Shown here piece after piece: positions 1 to 4,830 of a stretch of 9,017 nucleotides of DNA. Within the stretch, counting starts at the first letter, position 1; each line of letters starts with the position of its first letter. A program made the translations under genes and the position numbers. The notes below the pieces were generated by a model, which did not search any database, was not told the origin of the DNA, and worked only from the letters and a program-made list of their open reading frames with translations. The stretch is from LW23 sp041287705 (lineage in GTDB: Bacteria > Verrucomicrobiota > Verrucomicrobiia > Methylacidiphilales > UBA1321). Location: positions 1 to 9,017 of the forward strand of contig JBGGNE010000256.1 of assembly GCA_041287705.1 (NCBI GenBank). The letters run 5' to 3'.

Positions 1-1
1 C

Positions 2-202
2 GCCGAGATCGACAGCCGCATGGCCCGCGTGGAAGCCGCGCTGGAATCCAACGTTCTTGCCGATTTGAAAGCCGCGACACGCGCCCTGGACGAAGCCACG
101 CAGCCGCTCGCTACACTAATTTTTGACGCCGCGCTGGAAGAAGCCAGCCGCAAGCGTGCCCAGGCGGAGGAGAGGGAAGGGGAATCTTCGAGCGCCAGCT
201 AA
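2..202 (+). CDS. hscA: 3' end of an Hsp70-family chaperone gene, probably HscA-like (partial, 5' end outside window)
   Basis: The frame is open from the left edge and ends at TAA 200-202, giving 66 visible residues. The segment ALDEATQPLATLIFDAAL matches the end of the helical lid of HscA-type Hsp70 proteins, where E. coli HscA has a comparable VDKQTQDFAARRMDQSV stretch. It is followed by a short charged tail ending in SSSAS. DnaK normally ends in a longer tail with an acidic EEV-type motif, which is absent here, so HscA is preferred. HscA acts with HscB and IscU to transfer Fe-S clusters in the cytoplasm. The nucleotide-binding and substrate-binding domains lie outside the window, so the assignment rests only on this lid fragment. 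An ATG at 20 is internal to the gene. cmk follows 78 bases downstream on the same strand. Confidence 0.65.
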   Translation, partial: AEIDSRMARVEAALESNVLADLKAATRALDEATQPLATLIFDAALEEASRKRAQAEEREGESSSAS

Positions 203-233
203 GAACGCCAAAGCAACATCCGCGACGTCGTGC

Positions 234-260
234 TTGCCACGCGCTGCCCATCTGTCTAAT
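234..260 (+). promoter_or_regulatory. Possible sigma-70-type promoter for cmk
   Basis: TTGCCA at 234-239 and TCTAAT at 255-260 are separated by 15 bases, slightly shorter than ideal. Transcription would start near 267, about 14 bases before the cmk ATG. The -10 matches five of six consensus positions. Read-through from the chaperone gene is the alternative. Low confidence because a match of this quality can occur by chance. Confidence 0.25.
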
Positions 261-280
261 CTCCGCGCCACTACAAAACA

Positions 281-949
281 ATGAGCGAGCAATCTTCAGC
301 ATCGAAACCTTTCCCCGTCATCGCGATGGACGGACCCGCCGCCTCCGGCAAAAGCACCGTGGCGCGGCGCATAGCAGATCATCTGGGTTTCACTTACGTA
401 AACACAGGGTGCATGTATCGCGGCGTCACCTGGGTGGCGTTGCAGGAACTGCCCACGCTGGATGAAGCGCAAATTTCCGAAGCCATCGGCAACTGGCGCA
501 TCGAGTCCTGGCTGGAGAACGGGGAAATGCAGTTCACCGTCAACGGCGAAGATCCCCTGTCGCATATGCGCGACGAAAGCGTGGCCAAGAACGTCAGCCT
601 CGTCGCCGCCATCCCGGCAGTACGCCTGATACTTAAAGACTTACAGCGCGCTTTGGCCAATCACGCTGCGCTCGTGATGGAAGGCCGCGATATCGGTACC
701 AGCATTTTTCCCGATACGCCGCATAAATTCTACATCGATGCCGACCCGGAAATCCGAGAACGCCGCCGCCTGGGCGAAGGCGTTGTGGATTCCATCAAGC
801 TGCGCGACGCTGTAGATCGCGCCCGCAAAGCCGCACCGCTGCGCGTAGCCGATAACGCCGTGGTCATCGATACCAGCCGCATGAGCGTGGAAGAAGTTAC
901 CGCAAGCGTGCTGGGATATCTGCGCGTTCAGGGGCTTCGCGGTCTGTAA
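281..949 (+). CDS. cmk: Cytidylate kinase (CMP/dCMP kinase)
   Basis: This 222-residue cytoplasmic enzyme phosphorylates CMP and dCMP with ATP to give CDP and dCDP for nucleic acid synthesis. The P-loop GPAASGKST lies at residues 18-26 and the NMP-binding motif NTGCMYRG at 41-48. The family signature EGRDIGT is at 134-140, followed by FPD and an RERRR stretch. The CMP-contacting RDAVDRAR-KAAPL region covers about 175-187, and VVIDTSRMSVEEV sits near the C terminus. The segment between RERRR and RDAVDRAR is about ten residues shorter than in E. coli Cmk, so the lid is reduced. A Cys replaces the usual Ala before MYR. ATG 281 gives an N-terminal extension of about ten residues before the first core strand (FPVIAMDGP). 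No Shine-Dalgarno sequence is visible upstream. Confidence 0.95.
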   Translation: MSEQSSASKPFPVIAMDGPAASGKSTVARRIADHLGFTYVNTGCMYRGVTWVALQELPTLDEAQISEAIGNWRIESWLENGEMQFTVNGEDPLSHMRDESVAKNVSLVAAIPAVRLILKDLQRALANHAALVMEGRDIGTSIFPDTPHKFYIDADPEIRERRRLGEGVVDSIKLRDAVDRARKAAPLRVADNAVVIDTSRMSVEEVTASVLGYLRVQGLRGL

Positions 950-962
950 GAGTTTCGAGACA

Positions 963-1001
963 GTGACGCTGCTTCCCGTCTTGGGATCGGGGCGGCGTCA
1001 C
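963..1001 (+). terminator. Imperfect hairpin downstream of cmk, possible terminator
   Basis: The arm gtgacgc (963-969) is exactly complementary to gcgtcac (995-1001). The stem can be extended inwards by six more pairs, three of them G-T, leaving a loop of about 13 bases (976-988). It lies 13 bases after the cmk stop codon. There is no T-run after it, so it is not a standard intrinsic terminator. It could act with Rho or only as an mRNA 3' end structure. Confidence 0.3.
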
Positions 1002-1024
1002 GCTGCATTTAGTGGTGTGCAGAC

Positions 1025-1052
1025 TTGCCGCATCTACAGGATGCGGTATGAT
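1025..1052 (+). promoter_or_regulatory. Probable promoter of the WalJ/YycJ-like gene with an embedded palindrome
   Basis: TTGCCG at 1025-1030 and TATGAT at 1047-1052 are 16 bases apart. The -10 matches five of six consensus positions. A perfect 7-bp inverted repeat, ccgcatc (1028-1034) and gatgcgg (1040-1046) around tacag, fills the spacer and overlaps the -35. That is the usual position of a repressor operator. Transcription would start near 1059, leaving a leader of about 86 bases before ATG 1145. The palindrome could instead be an RNA hairpin ending cmk transcripts, but no T-run follows it. Confidence 0.4.
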
Positions 1053-1144
1053 GAGCCCCGAATCGAAGTGTCAGCGCCGGGAATCGGCTTCAATATCTGT
1101 CGGACAAACGCAGCGTTGCGCGCCTCGTACCGCGCTGACTCATC

Positions 1145-1930
1145 ATGCTAAGCTTCACCATTCTGGCCAGCGGCAGCTCGGGAAACTGCGCCTTCCTTGA
1201 AACGGAAAATGCGCGGATTCTCGTGGATGCCGGCATTAGCTGCCGCCAGATTGATACACGTCTTTCCGCCATCGGTCGTCAGGTAAGCGATATCGACGCC
1301 GTTTTTATCACACACGAGCACTCCGATCATGTGTGCGGACTGGCAACGCTGGCCAAAAAGCGCAATATGCCCGTCTATTGCAACAAACTGACCGCCCAAT
1401 GCCTGAAGCCGCTGATGCCCGACTTTACGAACTACATTCTGTTCGATACCGGGGCGACTCTTAAGTACTGTGACGTTAAAGTAGAGACTTTTGCGGTTCC
1501 GCACGACGCTTATGACCCTGTTGGCTACGCTTTTCAGCATAAACTTGGCCGCATCGGATTTCTGACGGATCTGGGCTACGCCACCAAGCTTGTGGTCGAT
1601 CGAGTCAAGCGCTCGAGGGCGCTGGTGCTGGAGGCCAATTACGACATGGGCATGCTGCATGCCGATACCAAGCGGCCCTGGTCCGTAAAACAGCGCATCA
1701 TTTCGCGCCACGGCCATCTCTCCAACGAGGCTGCGGCGGAAGTTGCGGCGCAGGTAGCCACTGCTGGTCTTGAAGATATTTATCTGGGCCATCTCAGCGC
1801 GGATTGCAACAAGCCAGAGTTAGCGCGTCAGGCCGTGCAGCAGCGTCTCTCCCAGGATGGCTGGCTGAATCTGACTCGCCTGCACGAGACTTCTCCGTCA
1901 ACAGCCTGCGCCAGCCTGGTCTGGCGTTAA
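1145..1930 (+). CDS. walJ: MBL-fold metallohydrolase, WalJ/YycJ-like
   Basis: This 261-residue cytoplasmic protein has a metallo-beta-lactamase fold. It opens with FTILASGSSGN (residues 4-14), the typical start of the YycJ/WalJ subgroup, followed by ILVDAG. The metal-binding motif HEHSDH is at 57-62. Further candidate ligands are His120 (in PHDA), Asp142 (in FLTDLG) and His216 (in LGHLS), and a conserved-looking RHGHLSNEAA lies at about 188-198. In Firmicutes WalJ is linked to the WalKR system and cell-wall/replication coordination, and the family has been proposed to act as a nuclease. No walK or walR gene is in the window, so the role here is open. ATG 1145 places the first beta strand at the N terminus and has no Shine-Dalgarno sequence. 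The length fits the family. The gene symbol is by family resemblance only. Confidence 0.85.
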   Translation: MLSFTILASGSSGNCAFLETENARILVDAGISCRQIDTRLSAIGRQVSDIDAVFITHEHSDHVCGLATLAKKRNMPVYCNKLTAQCLKPLMPDFTNYILFDTGATLKYCDVKVETFAVPHDAYDPVGYAFQHKLGRIGFLTDLGYATKLVVDRVKRSRALVLEANYDMGMLHADTKRPWSVKQRIISRHGHLSNEAAAEVAAQVATAGLEDIYLGHLSADCNKPELARQAVQQRLSQDGWLNLTRLHETSPSTACASLVWR

Positions 1931-1935
1931 GTGGT

Positions 1936-1984
1936 TGGTGAGAAACAGGGGAGATTTTCACCACCAAGACACGAAGACGCCAAG
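1936..1984. repeat. Short dispersed-repeat remnant of three 8-base units, preceded by an inverted repeat
   Basis: Positions 1961-1984 consist of three degenerate 8-base units: ccaccaag, acacgaag, acgccaag. Elements of the form accac-gaagacac-gaag are, from general knowledge, scattered through intergenic regions of many bacterial phyla. The left end forms an inverted repeat, with tggtgagaa at 1936-1944 pairing with ttttcacca at 1955-1963 (one G-T pair) around a 10-base loop. The hairpin begins six bases after the walJ-like stop codon, so it may also help end that transcript. There is no T-run after the stem. Confidence 0.4.
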
Positions 1985-2050
1985 TTTCGGAGGGGATTTC
2001 CCTTATCTTTATGCGTTTGGAAAGTTGACCGCGTGCACGCCAAACATATC

Positions 2051-2080
2051 TTGAAATGGACTTGTGAGCGCTGTTAGTAT
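2051..2080 (+). promoter_or_regulatory. Probable promoter of the NADAR gene, placed for a leaderless or near-leaderless mRNA
   Basis: TTGAAA (2051-2056) is five of six to the -35 consensus. TAGTAT (2075-2080) is four of six to the -10, with an 18-base spacer. Transcription would begin at about 2087-2088, one or two bases before the ATG at 2089. No Shine-Dalgarno sequence exists upstream, which fits leaderless initiation. A second -10-like hexamer, TATGAT at 2078-2083, has no well-spaced -35. Confidence 0.4.
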
Positions 2081-2088
2081 GATCACCT

Positions 2089-2526
2089 ATGGCTATCCGA
2101 TTTTTTGGGAAGGATAACCCAAACGGCGAGTTCTCAAACTTTGCGCCTTATCCCTTTACTCTGGATGACGCCGAGTGGCCTACGGTGGAGCATTATTTCC
2201 AGGCACAAAAATTCCTGGATCCCATTGAGAAAGAGCGAGTCCGTGTTGCCGCTTCTCCGGCCAAAGCTCGCTCGCTGGGCAGGCGGCGCACCGTACCCAT
2301 TCGAACAGACTGGGAAGCGGTAAAGCTCGGCATCATGAAGGACGGCGTACGCGCCAAGTTCGCTCAGCACGCAGAACTGCGTCGAATATTGCTGGCCACG
2401 GGAGATGAGGAAATCATTGAAGCCTCGCCCCGCGACTACACCTGGGGCTGCGGCGCAAAGGGCACGGGAAAGAATCTGTTGGGCAAGATTCTGGCTGAAA
2501 TCAGGACGGAACTGAGTCAGACCTGA
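2089..2526 (+). CDS. ybiA: NADAR domain protein (YbiA-like N-glycosidase)
   Basis: This 145-residue single-domain protein aligns by eye along nearly its whole length with E. coli YbiA. FSNF is at 15-18, WPTVEHYFQAQKF at 30-42, a basic GRRRTVPIRTDWE stretch at 64-76, and RAKFAQHAELRRILLAT at 88-104. The TWGCGAKGTGKNLLG loop is at 118-132. Glu34 in WPTVEHY and Trp119 are candidate active-site residues. YbiA-type enzymes hydrolyse N-glycosidic bonds in early riboflavin-pathway intermediates. Other NADAR proteins remove ADP-ribose from guanine in DNA and neutralise DarT-type toxins. No riboflavin gene and no DarT-like toxin is adjacent, so the substrate cannot be decided from context. It has its own likely promoter and ends 23 bases from the convergent coiled-coil gene. 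The symbol is by resemblance only. Confidence 0.9.
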   Translation: MAIRFFGKDNPNGEFSNFAPYPFTLDDAEWPTVEHYFQAQKFLDPIEKERVRVAASPAKARSLGRRRTVPIRTDWEAVKLGIMKDGVRAKFAQHAELRRILLATGDEEIIEASPRDYTWGCGAKGTGKNLLGKILAEIRTELSQT

Positions 2527-2528
2527 AC

Positions 2529-2551
2529 AGTTCCGCTTCCCGGGCAGAACT
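2529..2551. terminator. Hairpin between convergent genes, possible shared transcription end
   Basis: agttc (2529-2533) pairs with gaact (2547-2551). After one mismatch, three further pairs (one G-T) close a 5-base loop. It occupies the whole 23-base gap between the NADAR stop (2524-2526) and the stop of the opposite gene (2550-2552). Neither side has a T-run, so it is at best a weak bidirectional terminator. Confidence 0.25.
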
Positions 2552-4133
2552 ACATCTCCCGTGCTTTTAGGCCGCCCGCTTTACTGCTGCGGCTCCGTTT
2601 CTTTGCTTTCTCTGGGGCGACAACGACCCGGACGGGGTGCTGGCCGCTGGGTAGCTGCATTTCCATGGCGGTTCGCAGGCCGTTTGCCGCCATTTTGCGG
2701 CGAACTTCGGCGTAGTCTGTGCACCAGGACATCTCGCGTTCCTCGTCTGCGAGGCGCTGGCGCTCGGTTGTTTCTGTGGATTCAGCGAAGCGGACCATGG
2801 TGGTTTGCACTTTGCTGGCGTCGGCGTTGGCAACAACTTCCACGCCGTATTCTTCGTCTGGCCTGGCTACCACAAGCTTGCCGCCTTCCATCCAGGCCGT
2901 TTCCATTCCGTCGATGGGCTCGTAGCCCAGTTCGGCCAGAGATTCTGCGACAATGCGGCGTTTTTCGCGACGATCTTCTGCCTCGCGCGCCTTGGCGATT
3001 GCTGCTGTCACCTCCTGCTCCAGAGGGCCGCAGGGCTGCACCAGTCCGGAGCGCAACACGGCGTCCAGCTTCGCACGCATCGCCGTGATTTCCGTATGCG
3101 CCGGCGCTGCCGACAGCCGATCCAGCAAGAGCCCGATCTGCTCGCGCCACGTGTTGGTCTCAGCCAGCTGCTTGAGCAGGCGGCCGCCTTCCATCATAAG
3201 ATCTTCCAGCAGCATGCGACGGCGGGAGGTGTCTTCTTCAGTGCGCACCGCATGGGCTTTCTTTGCGATGCCCTGCCACGCGGTCGTATCGGCCAGCACC
3301 GCGATGCGCGCCAGCAAAGCATCCAGCCTGGCCAGCTCCGCAACTGCGGAGGGTGGGGGCGTTGGGGCAGCCGCTGCCGGCAAAGGTGATGTCAATGCGC
3401 CGGCTGTAGCCCCTCCTGTTCGCAGAGCGCGCTTGACAGCCGCGTCGGCCAGAACCTGCTGCAGGCCGGGTGCCGAACCTGCGGCGGCGTTGTTACCGCG
3501 AAGCTGATCCAGCACGCTCTGGGCGTGGCCTTTCGAGGATTCCTGATGCAGGGTATCCCGGGCGGAAGCCACGAGGCCGCGCAGCTTTGCAATCTGCTTC
3601 ATGGACTCGCCGAGCTGCAGACCGTCGCTGGGACCGAGCGTGGCAAGATCCATCATGGCGTCACGAGCGGTGCGAATGGCAGAGAGGGTGGGTGCCAGGC
3701 CGGCTGTTACATCAGGCGCGACACCGGCCAGCATGGCTTCCAGAGTCGCCACGTCGCAGCGAACCGCATTTTGCTGCATCGTCGCTTCGCCCAGATCCCG
3801 GAAAAAGGTCTCGGCCTGATCGCGCTGTCCTTCTTTGGCAAGCGCCAGGGCTTTCTCCGCGCGATTGAGGTGTCTGAAGCAGGCTTTGTCCGCCAGTTCC
3901 CATTCCCATCGCCCCATCAGTTGGGATATTTCTTCCGTAACCTGCTCGGCATCAGCAATCTGATCGTAGCCGGAAATATCTTTGCCCTTGGCCTGCAGAA
4001 CACCAAGTAACGCGGCATACTCATAGGCCAGGCGGCGGTAACGGGCCAATATGCGTTCGCACTTCTCTGTGTTCTCGCAGATTTCCTGCTTATACTCCAT
4101 TGCTTGCAGGGACAGAACTTTTGGGCCGCTCAT
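2550..4133 (-). CDS. Uncharacterised coiled-coil protein (527 residues) with a C-terminal globular region
   Basis: I do not recognise this gene with confidence. There is no signal peptide or membrane segment, so it is probably cytoplasmic. It begins MSGPKVLSL, then a long helical, charged stretch at residues 10-210 is rich in Glu, Arg, Ala and Leu (for example KCERILARYRRLAYEYAALL). An Ala/Pro hinge lies at about 240-262 (PLPAAAAPTPPPS), followed by a second helical block at 263-400. The segment 400-505 looks globular and alpha/beta: ELGYEPIDGM, AWMEGGKLVVARP, EYGVEVVANAD, an E/R-rich helix leading to EMSWCTDYAEVRRKM, then LPSGQHPVRVVV. The end is basic (KAKKRSRSSKAGGLKAR). It starts 59 bases downstream of the membrane-protein gene on the same strand, so co-transcription is likely. 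ATG 4133 is the natural start, without a Shine-Dalgarno sequence. Confidence 0.75.
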   Translation of the reverse strand: MSGPKVLSLQAMEYKQEICENTEKCERILARYRRLAYEYAALLGVLQAKGKDISGYDQIADAEQVTEEISQLMGRWEWELADKACFRHLNRAEKALALAKEGQRDQAETFFRDLGEATMQQNAVRCDVATLEAMLAGVAPDVTAGLAPTLSAIRTARDAMMDLATLGPSDGLQLGESMKQIAKLRGLVASARDTLHQESSKGHAQSVLDQLRGNNAAAGSAPGLQQVLADAAVKRALRTGGATAGALTSPLPAAAAPTPPPSAVAELARLDALLARIAVLADTTAWQGIAKKAHAVRTEEDTSRRRMLLEDLMMEGGRLLKQLAETNTWREQIGLLLDRLSAAPAHTEITAMRAKLDAVLRSGLVQPCGPLEQEVTAAIAKAREAEDRREKRRIVAESLAELGYEPIDGMETAWMEGGKLVVARPDEEYGVEVVANADASKVQTTMVRFAESTETTERQRLADEEREMSWCTDYAEVRRKMAANGLRTAMEMQLPSGQHPVRVVVAPEKAKKRSRSSKAGGLKAREM

Positions 4134-4192
4134 GTTGAATTATCTTCGGTACAAAGCAGCCCCGCGGCAAGGTCTAACATACCAGGTCTGGA

Positions 4193-4690
4193 TTAATCGC
4201 CGCCACCGCCACCACCACCGCCGCTGTCGCTGCTGCTGCTACTACTGTCCGAGCCGCCACTGTCCGCACCCCAGCTGCTCCCGGAATCGCTGCCCGTACT
4301 GGTGCTGTGGCTGCTGTCCGAGGATGAACCCCAGCTGAACCATGAGGCTGAGTGCGCGCTTTCATGCGCTGTCGACGACGCGGTGGTCGACGTTTCGGAT
4401 GCTGAAGGAGAACTGCCGGACGCGGCGTTGCTGCCGGAAAGGTCCCCGCCACCCGCATCCCCCGCCGTAAAGCCGCCGCTTACGCTGCCCGCTTCGCCTG
4501 AAGACGAGCCCATATCTCTGGCACGCGTCTCCTTTGCCCTTTGGTAGGCGATGGCTTCTTCTTCCTCGGTCAATTGACTGTCATCAGGAAGCATGGAGGA
4601 ATCAGTAACGCCCCCACCGCCGGAGAAGGCACCTGCCGCTATAAAGCCTAAGATAACCAGCCCGATTACCACAATGATGATCCAGGACAT
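4193..4690 (-). CDS. Small single-pass membrane protein with a Ser/Gly/Asp-rich low-complexity tail
   Basis: With the ATG at 4690 the product has 165 residues and starts MSWIIIVVIGLVILGFIAAG. This is one hydrophobic helix (about residues 2-22) acting as an uncleaved anchor. An acidic stretch QLTEEEEAIAYQRAKETRARD follows at 39-59, perhaps a short amphipathic helix. Residues 60-165 are Ser, Gly, Thr, Ala and Asp with three Trp in WFSW and SSW settings, ending in a poly-Ser run and eight Gly plus Asp. There is no Cys and no recognisable enzyme domain. An in-frame GTG at 4744 would add 18 residues. I prefer 4690 because the hydrophobic helix then starts at the N terminus, but neither start has a good Shine-Dalgarno sequence. 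It may form a two-gene unit with the downstream coiled-coil gene. Function unknown. Confidence 0.65.
   Translation of the reverse strand: MSWIIIVVIGLVILGFIAAGAFSGGGGVTDSSMLPDDSQLTEEEEAIAYQRAKETRARDMGSSSGEAGSVSGGFTAGDAGGGDLSGSNAASGSSPSASETSTTASSTAHESAHSASWFSWGSSSDSSHSTSTGSDSGSSWGADSGGSDSSSSSSDSGGGGGGGGD
4199..4249 (-). repeat. Trinucleotide repeat tract encoding poly-Gly and poly-Ser
   Basis: On the + strand the tract reads as gcc/acc units followed by gct and act units, that is, GGN and AGC/AGT codons on the coding strand. It encodes the last eight Gly and the preceding Ser-rich run of the membrane protein. Units are three bases and in frame, so slippage would change tail length without shifting the frame. 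Confidence 0.6.
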
Positions 4691-4744
4691 ATGAATGTAG
4701 GGTTGTGCAGCGGCTACAACCGATATAGCCGGTGTATGCGACAC

Positions 4745-4830
4745 TGTATCTCGCCGCCGTCAAAATGCAAATTACAGACTCATGATAATATTTAACGGAC
4801 GCTGGATTATCTGCTCTGGGAAAATAAATT
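4745..4830. other. AT-rich spacer between cobA/hemD and the membrane-protein gene
   Basis: This 86-base gap is visibly richer in A and T than its surroundings. On the - strand it holds -10-like hexamers (TATTAT, TGTAAT) and a TTGACG, but I could not pair them convincingly. A 5-bp inverted repeat, ctctg (4814-4818) and cagag (4832-4836), overlaps the cobA/hemD stop codon and is too short to call a terminator. A promoter for the downstream pair probably lies here, but its exact elements are uncertain. Confidence 0.3.

Noticed and set aside
963..1200. Two overlapping + strand frames of 62 codons between cmk and the WalJ-like gene
   Set aside because: They overlap each other and the start of the WalJ-like gene, have unnatural Arg/Ala/Cys-rich composition, and cover a hairpin and promoter-like palindrome. 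The region reads as regulatory spacer.
1148..1792. 214-codon frame on the - strand opposite the WalJ-like gene
   Set aside because: The + strand frame has a full MBL-fold motif set, and the opposite frame shows no domain. It is a shadow of the real gene.
1991..2012. Short palindrome aggg/ccct followed by a T-rich stretch as a terminator
   Set aside because: The stem is only four base pairs and the T-rich stretch is interrupted; too weak to call.
2561..4010. Several long + strand frames opposite the coiled-coil gene
   Set aside because: Their products are rich in Arg, Cys, Pro and Trp with no domain order, as expected for antisense of Ala/Glu/Leu-rich coding DNA. The - strand frame is continuous for 527 residues.
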